Shown piece after piece: positions 33,713 to 42,850 of a stretch of 64,000 nucleotides of DNA. Numbering within the stretch: the first letter of the stretch is position 1; every line of letters starts with the position of its first letter. The translations under genes and the position numbers were made by a program. A model generated the notes under the pieces. It saw nothing but the letters and a program-made list of their open reading frames with translations. It made no database searches and was not told the DNA's origin. Source of the stretch: Croceicoccus bisphenolivorans (lineage in GTDB: Bacteria > Pseudomonadota > Alphaproteobacteria > Sphingomonadales > Sphingomonadaceae); NCBI RefSeq assembly GCF_001634625.1, contig NZ_LRSE01000001.1:62001-126000 (forward strand), given 5' to 3'.

Positions 33713-35188
33713 TTAAAGCCCGATCAGCGCGGTCTTGCTCTTGCAGTTCGCCATATAGGCTTCGCGACCAAGATCCTTGCCGATGCCGGACTGCTTGTAG
33801 CCGCCGGTCGGCAGGATGAAATCGTCGCTGCGGCCATAACGGTTGACCCAGACGGTGCCCGCTTCCAGCGCGCGCGTCGCCCGCATCGCGCGGGACAGGT
33901 CCGTGGTGTGGACACCCGCGGCAAGGCCATAGCGTGTGCCGTTGGCAAGCGCCCATGCCTCGTCTTCATCCGCGAAAGTCTGGACCGTGAGGACAGGGCC
34001 GAAAATTTCGCCCTGAACGGCCTCGGCATCCGGCGACAGCCCGTCCAGCAGGGTCGGCTGGAAGTAGCTGCCCTGCTGCGGCGATGTTGCACGCCCGCCG
34101 CCGGTGATCGCCTCGGCCCCGTCGTCGGCAATGGCGCGCGCGACGATGCCGTCGATCATCGACAACTGGCCTTCGGAGATGATCGGCCCCATCGTCGTCG
34201 CATCGTCCCAGGTGGTGCCGATGCGGTGCGCCTCGAATGCCTTGCGGATGGCGTCGACCACCGGATCCTTCAAGCTTTCATGCACCAGCAGGCGTGAACC
34301 CGATACGCAGACCTGTCCCGCATTCAGCGTGATCGCCTTGGCCACGATGGCACTGGCCTTGTCCAGTTCGGCATCACCAAACACGATCTGCGGGCTTTTT
34401 CCGCCCAGTTCCAGCGTAACCGGCTTCGGCCCCGTCTGCGCACAGGCGGCCATGATCGCCTGACCGGTACGGGTCGATCCGGTGAAGCTGACCTTGCCGA
34501 CCTGCGGCGCGCGCACCAGCGCGTCGCCGATATCGATACCGCCGCCCTGCACCACGTTGAAGATGCCGGCCGGAATACCGGCCTCCACCGCCAGCAGGGC
34601 GAGGCGCACGACACTGAACGGCGTCATTTCGGAAGGTTTCAGGACAACGGCATTACCTGCCGCCATCGCCGGCCCCAGCTTCCACGCCGACATCACGAGC
34701 GGCAGGTTCCACGGCGCGATCGCGCCGACGACGCCATAGGGTTCGTTGATGGTGAAGCCGAACTTGTCCTGTGTTGTTGCGGCAACCTCGCCGCCGTGCT
34801 TGTCGGCAAATTCAGCGAAGAAGCGGATGCATTCGGCGGTATAGGGCACGTCCCATGCCCGGATTTCCTTCAGTGTCCGGGTGGAGCCGACCGCTTCCAG
34901 CGGGGCGAGCGTATCGATATCCTGCTCGATCAGGTCTGCCCAACGGCGCAGCAGGCGCATGCGCGCACGCGGCTCCATCACGCCCCACCCGCTCCGCTTT
35001 TGCGCGATCGCGGCATTTTCGACTGCCTCGGCCAGCTGGGCCTCGCTTGCAGAGTAAAGCGGGGCCAGCAAGCCGCCGTCGGACGGGCGCAACACTTCGA
35101 AGACACGGCCCTCACCGCGCACGGCTACGCCGCCGATGACGTTTGCTTCGGCGGCAGGACGGATGCGATCGGGAGTGAAATCGGTCAT
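33713..35188 (-). CDS. Aldehyde dehydrogenase (PuuC-like)
   Basis: A 491-residue NAD(P)-dependent aldehyde dehydrogenase. The catalytic residues are C294 in NAGQVCVSGS and E260 in VTLELGGKSP, with N161 in APWNLPL; KVSFTGSTRTG is the cofactor motif. It most resembles enzymes of the PuuC/betaine-aldehyde group. I take the ATG at 35188; the open frame reaches 35227 but the extra residues look unlike a real N-terminus. It is transcribed divergently from the GNAT gene across a 204-base gap (35189-35392) that probably contains both promoters. It likely oxidises the aldehyde produced by the amine oxidases upstream. Confidence 0.9.
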   Translation of the reverse strand: MTDFTPDRIRPAAEANVIGGVAVRGEGRVFEVLRPSDGGLLAPLYSASEAQLAEAVENAAIAQKRSGWGVMEPRARMRLLRRWADLIEQDIDTLAPLEAVGSTRTLKEIRAWDVPYTAECIRFFAEFADKHGGEVAATTQDKFGFTINEPYGVVGAIAPWNLPLVMSAWKLGPAMAAGNAVVLKPSEMTPFSVVRLALLAVEAGIPAGIFNVVQGGGIDIGDALVRAPQVGKVSFTGSTRTGQAIMAACAQTGPKPVTLELGGKSPQIVFGDAELDKASAIVAKAITLNAGQVCVSGSRLLVHESLKDPVVDAIRKAFEAHRIGTTWDDATTMGPIISEGQLSMIDGIVARAIADDGAEAITGGGRATSPQQGSYFQPTLLDGLSPDAEAVQGEIFGPVLTVQTFADEDEAWALANGTRYGLAAGVHTTDLSRAMRATRALEAGTVWVNRYGRSDDFILPTGGYKQSGIGKDLGREAYMANCKSKTALIGL

Positions 35189-35392
35189 GTCTGTCTTTCC
35201 ATTCGGTGTTCGACGGGAAACTGGCATGCCACCCTTACCCGGAATCTCTCATTTACACCGCAGCACGCGATATTCTTTCGAATGACAGGCGAAACCGGCA
35301 ACTCATGCCAAAGTCCGCCGTTTAGAACCGCAATACCGAAATTGAACCGGCACGCGCTTGTCGTGCGTGTCGACCAGCAAGGAGTTGCCGTC

Positions 35393-36247
35393 TTGGCGAT
35401 CGTGGTTGAAAGACCGATTGTGCTGCGGGACATGAAACCCGAAGATCTGGAGGCAGCGATCGAGCTGTCGCAGGAACAGTCGTGGCCCCATCGCGCCGAA
35501 GACTGGCAATTCTTCTTCGAACTGGGTCAGGGCATTGTCGCCACGATCGACGACCGCGTGGTCGGCACGATCATGTCATGGCACTTCGGCAGCAACTACG
35601 CGACGATCGGCATGGTCATCGTCACCAGCGAGATCCAGAAGCGCGGTATCGGTCGCAAGCTGATGGAAGCGATGGTCGAACGCCTCGACGGTCGCAACAT
35701 CCTGCTGAACGCTACGCAGGAAGGCATGCCGCTCTATTCCTCGCTGGGTTTTGTGCCATGCGGCATCGTCCACCAGCATCAGGGCCCGGCGCCCACCATG
35801 CCCTTGGTCGAATTGCGCGATGGTGAGCGTGTACGCCCCATGGGCAATGCCGATTTCGAACTTCACGCCCTCTACAGCAAGGCCAGCGGCATGGACCGTT
35901 CCGTCCTGTTCGAGGCACTGGCCAGCGACAGCAGCGGTGTCGTCTTGTCGCGAAACCACGAACCGACCGGCTTTGCCTTGCTGCGCCGCTTCGGCCGCGG
36001 GCGGGCGATCGCGCCGATCGTGGCACCGGACCTCGAAGGCGCGAAAGTGCTCACCACGCATTGGCTGGGCGCACGGGCCGGCCGGTTTTGCCGGATAGAT
36101 GTCGTAGAAGGGCTTGGCATGTCGCGCTGGCTGGACGAAATGGGCCTGCCCAAAGTCGGAACAGTCACGACGATGGTGCGCGGAACCGCTCCCGCTGTTG
36201 CCGAAGGGCCGCGCGTGTTCGGACTTGCCGCACAGGCTCTCGGCTGA
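35393..36247 (+). CDS. GNAT-family N-acetyltransferase, two-domain
   Basis: A 284-residue acetyltransferase. The N-terminal GNAT fold has the acetyl-CoA motif VTSEIQKRGIGRKLMEAMV; the C-terminal half (from about residue 150, YSKASGMDRSVLFEALA) looks like the Acetyltransf_18-type second domain. The TTG start at 35393 is chosen because AAGGAG lies 8 bases upstream; the long open frame upstream overlaps the divergent ALDH gene and is not coding. It is followed by gabD after 17 bases. It may acetylate an intermediate amine of this pathway; substrate unknown. Confidence 0.8.
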   Translation: MAIVVERPIVLRDMKPEDLEAAIELSQEQSWPHRAEDWQFFFELGQGIVATIDDRVVGTIMSWHFGSNYATIGMVIVTSEIQKRGIGRKLMEAMVERLDGRNILLNATQEGMPLYSSLGFVPCGIVHQHQGPAPTMPLVELRDGERVRPMGNADFELHALYSKASGMDRSVLFEALASDSSGVVLSRNHEPTGFALLRRFGRGRAIAPIVAPDLEGAKVLTTHWLGARAGRFCRIDVVEGLGMSRWLDEMGLPKVGTVTTMVRGTAPAVAEGPRVFGLAAQALG

Positions 36248-36264
36248 CCCAGGATACCTTGACG

Positions 36265-37722
36265 ATGAATACCACCATTGCCGACCGCACCCTCCTTCGC
36301 GAAGCCGCACTGGTCGACGGCGAATGGCTTGCGCCGGGCAGCGATGCGATCGTCGTAACCGATCCCGCCAGTGGAGAGACGATAGGCCGCGTCCCTGCCT
36401 GCGGCACCGCCGAGACCGAGCGTGCGATCGCCGCTGCGAAGGCCGCATGGCCGGCATGGCGCGCGATGACGGCTGGCGAACGCTGCCAACTGATTGAAAA
36501 GTGGCATGCGCTCGTCATGGCTAATATCGACGACCTTGCCCGTATCATGACGACCGAGCAGGGCAAGCCGCTGGCCGAGGCTGCGGGCGAGATCAAGTAC
36601 GCCGCCAGCTTCATCAAGTGGTTCGCCGAAGAAGGCCGCCGCGTCGGCGCAAAGAACATAACCTCGCCCGAACGCGACCGCCGCATCGTGGTGATGGTGG
36701 AACCGGTCGGCATTTCCGCCGCGATCACGCCATGGAACTTCCCCGCCGCGATGATCACGCGCAAGTGCGCCCCAGCCCTTGCCGCCGGTTGTCCGGTTAT
36801 CGTGAAACCTTCGGAACTGACGCCGTTCACTGCGCTCGCGCTGGGCGAACTGGCCCTGCGTGCGGGCATTCCGGCCGGCGTCTTCCACGTCCTTACCGGC
36901 ATGCCGCAGGACATCGGCGCTGCCATCACTTCCAGCCCTGACGTGCGCAAGCTGTCCTTCACCGGATCCACCCGCGTCGGCGCGCTGCTGATGAAGCAGA
37001 GCGCGGACACTATCAAGCGCCTCAGCCTCGAACTAGGTGGCAACGCGCCGCTGGTCGTGTTCGACGATGCCGATCTGGAAATCGCGGTTGCCGCGGCCAT
37101 GGCCAGCAAGTTCCGCAACGCGGGGCAGACCTGCGTGTGCGCCAACCGCATCCTCGTCCAGTCCGGCATTCATGACGCTTTCGTCGAACGGCTGGGGGCC
37201 GAAGTGCGCAAACTGCACGCCGCACCCGGCATGGAGGCTGGTTCGACCGTCGGGCCGCTGATCAACGAAAGCGCCGTAGAGAAGGTCGCCGCCCACATTG
37301 CCGACGCGCTGGACAACGGCGGCCAGATCGTCGCGCGCGGCGGCGGGCGGGAGGATGGCCGCTTCGTCCGCCCCGTCCTGCTGACCGGCGCAACCCCCGA
37401 CATGCGCCTTGCCAGCGAAGAGACGTTCGGCCCCCTCGCCCCCGTCTTCCGCTTCGGCAACGAGGACGAAGGCGTTGCCATGGCGAACGACACGCCGTTC
37501 GGTCTTGCCAGCTATTTCTATACCCGCGACATCGCCCGCGCCTTCCGCGTGGCGGAGCGGCTGGAAGCGGGCATGGTTGCGCTCAACACCGGTTCGATCG
37601 CGATGGAAATGGCCCCGTTCGGCGGCATCAAGCAATCGGGCCTCGGCCGCGAAGGCGGCACTTACGGGATCGAGGAATATCTCGAAACCAAGGCGTTCCA
37701 CATCGGCGGCCTCGGCATCTGA
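36265..37722 (+). CDS. gabD: NAD(P)-dependent succinate-semialdehyde dehydrogenase-like protein
   Basis: A 485-residue aldehyde dehydrogenase, closest in pattern to GabD, which oxidises succinate semialdehyde to succinate. The catalytic C290 lies in NAGQTCVCANR, E256 in LSLELGGNAP; the N-terminal block TEQGKPLAEAAGEI and the end GLGREGGTYGIEEYLETK are characteristic of SSADH. The tandem CVC of redox-regulated GabD proteins is present. ATG 36265, 17 bases after the GNAT gene. With the class III aminotransferase downstream it could form a transaminase-dehydrogenase pair; the real aldehyde is unproven. Confidence 0.88.
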   Translation: MNTTIADRTLLREAALVDGEWLAPGSDAIVVTDPASGETIGRVPACGTAETERAIAAAKAAWPAWRAMTAGERCQLIEKWHALVMANIDDLARIMTTEQGKPLAEAAGEIKYAASFIKWFAEEGRRVGAKNITSPERDRRIVVMVEPVGISAAITPWNFPAAMITRKCAPALAAGCPVIVKPSELTPFTALALGELALRAGIPAGVFHVLTGMPQDIGAAITSSPDVRKLSFTGSTRVGALLMKQSADTIKRLSLELGGNAPLVVFDDADLEIAVAAAMASKFRNAGQTCVCANRILVQSGIHDAFVERLGAEVRKLHAAPGMEAGSTVGPLINESAVEKVAAHIADALDNGGQIVARGGGREDGRFVRPVLLTGATPDMRLASEETFGPLAPVFRFGNEDEGVAMANDTPFGLASYFYTRDIARAFRVAERLEAGMVALNTGSIAMEMAPFGGIKQSGLGREGGTYGIEEYLETKAFHIGGLGI

Positions 37723-37760
37723 GGGCCCGCCCCAAACCCTGACAAAAATCGGAAGCGACC

Positions 37761-38834
37761 ATGACCAAGGACCGCAAGTACAAGATTGCCGTCATCCCCG
37801 GTGACGGCATCGGCAAGGAAGTCATGCCGGAGGGTGTTCGCGCGCTTGAGGCGGCGTCGAGCCGCTTCGGCTTTGAACTCGACATGCAGTGGCATGATTT
37901 TTCCAGCTGCGACTACTACGTCAAACATGGCCAGATGATGCCCGATGACTGGAAGGAGCAGATTGGCGACGTAGACGCGATCTTCTACGGCGCGGTCGGC
38001 TGGCCCGATACGGTGCCCGACCACATCTCGCTGTGGCAGTCGATCCTGCAGTTCCGCCGCGAATACGACCAGTACGTAAACTTGCGCCCCGTTCGCCTGA
38101 TGCCGGGCGTGCCCTGCCCGCTTGCGGGTCGCAAGCCCGGCGACATCGACTTCTGGGTCGTGCGCGAAAATACAGAGGGTGAATACAGCTCTGTCGGCGG
38201 GCGCATGTTCCCCGGCACCGATCGCGAAGTGGTCATCCAGGAAACGGTGATGACCCGCCACGGCGTGGACCGCGTGCTGCGCTTCGCCTTCGACCTGGCG
38301 CAAAAGCGGGATCGCCGCCATGTCACCAGCGCGACAAAATCGAACGGTATCGCCATCACCATGCCGTTCTGGGACGAGCGGGTCGAGGCGATGGCCGCGC
38401 TTTACCCCGATGTCACGTACGACAAGTACCACATCGACATCCTGACCGCGCAGTTCGTGATGAACCCAGACCGTTTCGACGTCGTGGTCGCATCCAACCT
38501 GTTCGGCGACATCCTGTCGGACCTTGGCCCGGCCTGCACCGGCACGATCGGCGTCGCACCGTCGGCGAACATCAACCCCGATGGCACCGCGCCTTCGCTG
38601 TTCGAGCCGGTTCACGGCTCTGCACCCGACATCGCGGGCAAGGGCATTGCCAATCCCGTCGGCCAGATCTGGTCTGGCGTGATGATGCTGGAGCACCTTG
38701 GCGAAGATGCCGCCGCCGCCGCGATCATGAAGTCGATCGAGGACGTTCTGGCAACGGAGAGCGGCCGCACCGGCGACCTGAAGGGTAAGGCCGACACGAT
38801 CACCTGCGGCAAGGCCGTCGCCGCCGGCATCTGA
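37761..38834 (+). CDS. Tartrate dehydrogenase / D-malate dehydrogenase family
   Basis: A 357-residue beta-decarboxylating dehydrogenase of the isopropylmalate/tartrate group. N-terminal motif VIPGDGIGKEVMPEG; substrate loop RPVRLMPGVPCPLAG; family-specific FWVVRENTEGEYSSVGGR; metal-binding DILSDLGPA region. The WVVRENTEGEYS and VNLRPVRL patterns favour TtuC/DmlA (tartrate or D-malate to pyruvate or oxaloacetate) over LeuB. ATG 37761, 38 bases after gabD. A hairpin follows its stop. Its place in this locus suggests a 2-hydroxy-dicarboxylate product or substrate of the pathway. Confidence 0.87.
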   Translation: MTKDRKYKIAVIPGDGIGKEVMPEGVRALEAASSRFGFELDMQWHDFSSCDYYVKHGQMMPDDWKEQIGDVDAIFYGAVGWPDTVPDHISLWQSILQFRREYDQYVNLRPVRLMPGVPCPLAGRKPGDIDFWVVRENTEGEYSSVGGRMFPGTDREVVIQETVMTRHGVDRVLRFAFDLAQKRDRRHVTSATKSNGIAITMPFWDERVEAMAALYPDVTYDKYHIDILTAQFVMNPDRFDVVVASNLFGDILSDLGPACTGTIGVAPSANINPDGTAPSLFEPVHGSAPDIAGKGIANPVGQIWSGVMMLEHLGEDAAAAAIMKSIEDVLATESGRTGDLKGKADTITCGKAVAAGI

Positions 38835-38842
38835 GCATCCTC

Positions 38843-38876
38843 GATGCGGGCGGCATAAAATGCCGCCGCCCGCATC
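38843..38876 (+). terminator. GC-rich hairpin after the tartrate dehydrogenase gene
   Basis: GATGCGGGCGGCAT (from 38843) pairs with ATGCC-GCC-GCCCGCATC (to 38876), with a 3-base bulge and an A-rich loop. No T-run follows. It lies in the 118-base gap before the aminotransferase gene and probably marks a 3' end or processing site. Confidence 0.5.
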
Positions 38877-38952
38877 CCGCTCGCCGCACGCTTGGCGTGC
38901 AGGGGGCAAACTTCGGTGCATGTGTCCGCGACCTGCTGGTTAAGGTCGCACC

Positions 38953-40362
38953 ATGGAAAAAGCCCCTCAAACCGCATCCGCCCCGCTCGCCAACCGCTCG
39001 CTTGTCGACATCGACCGCGATCACCTGATCCATCCGGTCACGCCGTTCCGGGGCCACGAACAGCTTGGCGTTCGGGTGCTGACCGGCGGCAAGGGCATGT
39101 GGCTGACCGATGTGAACGGACGTGAAGTGCTGGATGCTTTCGCGGGGCTGTGGTGTGTCAACGCCGGTTACGGGCATGACAGCATCGTGGAAGCTGCGGC
39201 GAAGCAGATGCGCGAACTGCCCTATGCCACTGGCTATTTCTCCTTCGGGGCAGAGGCACCGATCCGGCTGGCCGGAAAGCTGACCGAACTTGCGCCCAAG
39301 GGGCTGGATCACGTCTATTTCACGCTGGGCGGTTCGGATGCGGTGGACAGCGCGATCCGCTACATCACCCATTATCACAACGCGATCGGCAAGCCTGAGA
39401 AGAAGCAGTTCATCGCGCTGGAATGGGGCTATCACGGCTCCAGCTCGACCGGCGCTGGCATGACCGCGCTCCCCGCATTCCATCGCGGGTTCGACCTGCC
39501 CCGCCCGTGGCAGCACCACATCGCATCGCCCTACCCCTATCGCCATCCCGAAGCGCACGACGATGCCGCCGTCATTGCCAGCACGGTCAAGGCGCTGGAA
39601 GACAAGGTGGCGGAACTGGGCGCGGACAATGTCGCCGCGTTCTTCTGCGAACCGATCCAGGGATCGGGCGGCGTGATCGTGCCCCCGGTAGGCTGGCTGA
39701 AAGCCATTCGAGAGACCTGCACGCGCCTTGGCATCCTGATGCTGGTCGATGAAGTCATCACCGGCTTCGGTCGCACCGGCCCGATGTTCGCCTGCGATGC
39801 CGAAGGGGTGTCGCCCGATTTCATGACCCTCGCCAAGGGGCTGACCTCCGGCTACGTGCCGATGGGCGCGATGCTGATGGCCGATCACGTCTATCAGGCC
39901 ATCGCCGACAGCACGGCGCCAAACGTGCCGGTGGGCCACGGCTTCACATATTCGGGCCACCCCGTTAGCGCGGCGGTCGCGCTGGAAGTCATCCGCCTTT
40001 ACGAAGACGGGTTGCTGGCAAACGGCGTGAAGACCGGAGAGGTTTTTGCGCAGCATCTGGCGCGGATCGCCGATCATCCGCTGGTTGGCGACACGCGCGG
40101 ACGCGGCATGCTGGGCGCGATCGAACTGGTTTCGAACAAGGAAACCAAGACCCTGTTCGACCCCTCTCTCGATATCGGCGCACGCCTGTCGCAGGTCACC
40201 TGGGACAATGGCGTCGTCGTGCGCTGTTTCCCACAGGGCGTTATCGGTTTCGCCCCTGCTCTGTGCTGTTCAACCGGTGAAATGGATACTATCTTCGAGC
40301 GGATAGAAAAGTCGCTGGACCAATTGCTCGACGAAGCGGACATCCGTCGGGCTCTGGGCTGA
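38953..40362 (+). CDS. Class III PLP-dependent aminotransferase (omega-amino acid/polyamine type)
   Basis: A 469-residue fold-type I transaminase. The PLP lysine is K295 in TLAKGLTSGYVPMG; the aspartate binding the pyridine nitrogen is in LMLVDEVITGFGRTG; GSDAVDSAIRYI and WGYHGSS are the cofactor and substrate blocks. The N-terminal LWCVNAGYG is typical of pyruvate-dependent omega-transaminases (SpuC-like, beta-alanine/diamine types). ATG 38953. It is followed after 10 bases by an Lrp-type gene, which may control it. Donor unknown; diaminobutyrate or a diamine are possible. Confidence 0.9.
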   Translation: MEKAPQTASAPLANRSLVDIDRDHLIHPVTPFRGHEQLGVRVLTGGKGMWLTDVNGREVLDAFAGLWCVNAGYGHDSIVEAAAKQMRELPYATGYFSFGAEAPIRLAGKLTELAPKGLDHVYFTLGGSDAVDSAIRYITHYHNAIGKPEKKQFIALEWGYHGSSSTGAGMTALPAFHRGFDLPRPWQHHIASPYPYRHPEAHDDAAVIASTVKALEDKVAELGADNVAAFFCEPIQGSGGVIVPPVGWLKAIRETCTRLGILMLVDEVITGFGRTGPMFACDAEGVSPDFMTLAKGLTSGYVPMGAMLMADHVYQAIADSTAPNVPVGHGFTYSGHPVSAAVALEVIRLYEDGLLANGVKTGEVFAQHLARIADHPLVGDTRGRGMLGAIELVSNKETKTLFDPSLDIGARLSQVTWDNGVVVRCFPQGVIGFAPALCCSTGEMDTIFERIEKSLDQLLDEADIRRALG

Positions 40363-40372
40363 GGAGACGGAC

Positions 40373-40861
40373 ATGACATTCGGCCCCAAACTCGACCGGA
40401 TCGACCTGAAGATCCTGGCAAAGCTGCAGGAATCGGGCCGGATCACAAATGTCGAACTGTCCGACGCGGTCGGCCTGTCGCCCAGCCCCTGCCTTACGCG
40501 TGTGAAACGGCTTGAAAAGGCCGGCTACATCACCGGTTACGGTGCGCAGGTCGACCTTAACAAGCTGGGCGAGTTCCTGACCGTCTTCACCGAAGTCACG
40601 CTGAGCGAACACCGGCGCGGCGATTTCAGCCGCTTCGAAAGCCGGATCGTGAAAGTGGACGAGATCGTGGAGTGCCACCTCGTTTCCGGCGGCTACGACT
40701 ACTTGCTGAAATTCGTCGCCCGCGGCGTTGCGCATTACCAGTCCATCATCGAGGATATGCTGGAAAGCGACTACGGCATCGAGAAGTATTTCAGCTACGT
40801 CGTGATCAAGAGCCCCTTCATCAAGTACCACTTCCCGATCCAGAACCTGTTCGGCGAGTAA
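40373..40861 (+). CDS. Lrp/AsnC-family transcriptional regulator
   Basis: A 162-residue regulator that usually binds amino acids. N-terminal winged helix-turn-helix: LDRIDLKILAKLQ then ITNVELSDAVGLSPSPCLTRVKRLEKAGYI in the usual order (about residues 5-50); C-terminal RAM domain with VECHLVSGGYDYLLKFV. ATG 40373, 10 bases after the aminotransferase stop. Lrp-type regulators generally control adjacent catabolic genes, so it is the candidate regulator of the amine/amino acid locus. No clear binding site was identified. Confidence 0.93.
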   Translation: MTFGPKLDRIDLKILAKLQESGRITNVELSDAVGLSPSPCLTRVKRLEKAGYITGYGAQVDLNKLGEFLTVFTEVTLSEHRRGDFSRFESRIVKVDEIVECHLVSGGYDYLLKFVARGVAHYQSIIEDMLESDYGIEKYFSYVVIKSPFIKYHFPIQNLFGE

Positions 40862-40874
40862 CCCGAAAGAGCCA

Positions 40875-42029
40875 ATGGCCGATATCCAAGACCTGATCGC
40901 CCCGCTAATCGCGTTCCGCCGCGACATCCACGCGCATCCCGAACTGGGTTTCGCAGAGCACCGGACGGCAGGCCGCATCGCCGAAGCGCTGCGCGCGGCG
41001 GGTCTGGAAGTTACCGAAGGCATCGGCGGCACCGGCCTTGTCGGCGTTCTGCGTTGCGGTGACGGCACGCGCACACTCGGCCTGCGCGCGGACATGGACG
41101 CACTGCCGATCGAGGAGCGGACCAATGCCCCGTGGACCAGCACGCATCCCGGATGTTTCCACGGCTGCGGCCATGACGGGCATGTCGCCATGCTGCTGGG
41201 TGCGGCCCAGTACCTTGCCAGGAACGGCGGCTTTTCCGGCACGCTGAACTTCATCTTCCAGCCTGCCGAAGAAGGCCTTGGCGGCGCGCGCCACATGATC
41301 GAGGACGGTCTGTTCGATCGCTTCCCCTGCGACAGGGTCTATGCCTTGCACAACTGGCCGGGCCTGCCGGCCGGTACGATCGCCACCCGCCCCGGCGCGA
41401 TCATGGGCGCGGCGGACAAGTTCGCGATCCGCATCACCGGCAAGGGAGGCCATGCCGCGATCCCGCAGGATACGCCGGATGCCGTGCTCGCCGCCGCATC
41501 GCTGGTGCAGCAGCTCAACACCATCATCGCCCGCAACGTGCCGGCCAGCGCGTCTGCCGTGCTTTCGGTGACGGAAATCCATGGCGGACACGCGCACAAC
41601 GTGATCCCCGCCGAAGTTACCGTGGGCGGCACGGTGCGCAGTTTCGATCCGGCCGTGCAGGACAGGATCGAACAGCGCATGGAGCAGATCCTGTCGGGCA
41701 TTTCCGCATCGTTCGAAGTGGAATGTTCGCTCGACTACGACCGCTATTATCCGGCCACGATCAACGATGCGGATGTCGCGCGCGACGCGCTGGCCGTGGC
41801 GGCGGAAGTCGGCAACGCCGAACTCGCGCCCGAACCTGCGCCCACTTCGGAAGATTTCTCGTACATGCTGCAGGCGCGGCCCGGCGCCTACATCTGGCTG
41901 GGGCAAGGTCGTGGCGAGGCTTCACCGCCGCTGCACAACCCGCATTACGATTTCAACGACGACGTGATGGAAACCGGCATCCGGCTGCACGTCGCCCTTG
42001 CCCGCCACTGGCTGCGCGACGACGCCTGA
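40875..42029 (+). CDS. M20-family amidohydrolase (hippurate hydrolase-like)
   Basis: A 384-residue metal-dependent peptidase/amidase of the M20D group, which cleaves N-acyl amino acids or amides. The metal ligands are visible in CFHGCGHDGHVAM and the catalytic region in FIFQPAEEGLGGARHM; ALHNWPGLPAG and FSYMLQARPGAYIWLG are family blocks. Dimerisation domain from about residue 185 (GKGGHAAIPQDTPDAV). ATG 40875, 13 bases after the Lrp gene. It may release an amino acid from an acylated or amide-linked form before transamination. Confidence 0.9.
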   Translation: MADIQDLIAPLIAFRRDIHAHPELGFAEHRTAGRIAEALRAAGLEVTEGIGGTGLVGVLRCGDGTRTLGLRADMDALPIEERTNAPWTSTHPGCFHGCGHDGHVAMLLGAAQYLARNGGFSGTLNFIFQPAEEGLGGARHMIEDGLFDRFPCDRVYALHNWPGLPAGTIATRPGAIMGAADKFAIRITGKGGHAAIPQDTPDAVLAAASLVQQLNTIIARNVPASASAVLSVTEIHGGHAHNVIPAEVTVGGTVRSFDPAVQDRIEQRMEQILSGISASFEVECSLDYDRYYPATINDADVARDALAVAAEVGNAELAPEPAPTSEDFSYMLQARPGAYIWLGQGRGEASPPLHNPHYDFNDDVMETGIRLHVALARHWLRDDA

Positions 42030-42049
42030 GCGTCGCGCGCCATACCTTT

Positions 42050-42751
42050 TCAGAAGAACAGACCGGCGCCCAGAATGGCGCGTGTGGCTTGCCCGCTTTC
42101 TTCGTTGGCGCGTGCGATGTCGCGCGTATTGCCGATCAGGCGTTCGTGCACCACGCCGACATAGACGTTGAAGACCGGCCCGATGGCCTGACGCAGGCGC
42201 AATGACAGTTCGGTATCGGTAAGACCGCTGCCGACTTCTTCTTCCGGAATTGCCTGTGCCGCCCAGCCGAAGGCAAGGCGCGGTTCCACCGTGAGCCCAC
42301 CTGGCGTGAGGGGAATACCCGCCACGATCTGCCCTTCGCCGGTCAGGTCGCCATTTTCGGACAGGAAGAAGAAGTGCTCGCCCTCCAGGATCGAGCCGAA
42401 GCTCTGTTCGACGGCAAGGGCGGCATAAGTAAGGTCGCCGCCGGGGCGGAAATCGTGGCGCACACCGGCCATGAAACTGGTGCTGTCGTTGGGCATGAAG
42501 GCGGCGAGCGCCATGCTCGTGACTTCCTCGACACTGAGATGCGCCGTTTCGTTGCCGCCCTCCGCTTTCAGCACCAGCGCGTGACGGTCCCCGCCCGCCG
42601 TGACGGTGGTATCGAAGACGAACGGATCGTCGCCCTTGCCTTCCTGCAGTTCGAACAGGTCGACTTCGACCGATACGGCCTGAGCGTGAGCCGCAACGGA
42701 GGTGAAGGACAATATGGCGACAGCGCCTGCGGCGATCATGATCTTCCTCAT
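42050..42751 (-). CDS. CopB-like outer-membrane protein, second copy
   Basis: A 233-residue exported beta-barrel-like protein. Signal peptide MRKIMIAAGAVAILSFTSVAAHAQA, then a domain resembling the barrel part of CopB: HDFRPGGDLTYAALAVEQ matches the RHDFRPDPERTYALVGVQ block of the upstream CopB, and the end NVYVGVVHERLIGNTRDIAR ... GAGLFF matches APYVGFSWERKVGGSADYAR ... GLRFWF. It lacks the His/Met-rich N-terminal tract. It lies 99 bases downstream of copB on the same strand, so probable last gene of the copper operon. The role in copper handling is inferred from similarity and place. Confidence 0.78.
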   Translation of the reverse strand: MRKIMIAAGAVAILSFTSVAAHAQAVSVEVDLFELQEGKGDDPFVFDTTVTAGGDRHALVLKAEGGNETAHLSVEEVTSMALAAFMPNDSTSFMAGVRHDFRPGGDLTYAALAVEQSFGSILEGEHFFFLSENGDLTGEGQIVAGIPLTPGGLTVEPRLAFGWAAQAIPEEEVGSGLTDTELSLRLRQAIGPVFNVYVGVVHERLIGNTRDIARANEESGQATRAILGAGLFF

Positions 42752-42850
42752 GATCGCAAGATGCCCCTACCATCCTGAGAGATGGTGCTTTTTACAGCAG
42801 GGGGCACAGGCAATTCATGCCGCCTGCGATCATGTCTGCGGCAGGTTCGT

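Noticed and set aside
35393-36247. Extended GNAT start at 34796
   Set aside because: That extension is antisense to the aldehyde dehydrogenase; the TTG at 35393 with AAGGAG is the better start.
40373-42029. Naming the aminotransferase-Lrp-hydrolase group as an ectoine degradation (doe) cluster
   Set aside because: An Lrp regulator, class III transaminase and ALDH fit doe genes, but no DoeA ectoine hydrolase is present and the hydrolase is of the M20 hippurate type, so this remains only an alternative.
42770-42793. ACCATC-loop-GATGGT hairpin followed by CTTTTT on the plus strand
   Set aside because: It looks like a terminator on the plus strand, but no plus-strand gene ends near it; the local genes are on the minus strand, where the T-run is on the wrong side.
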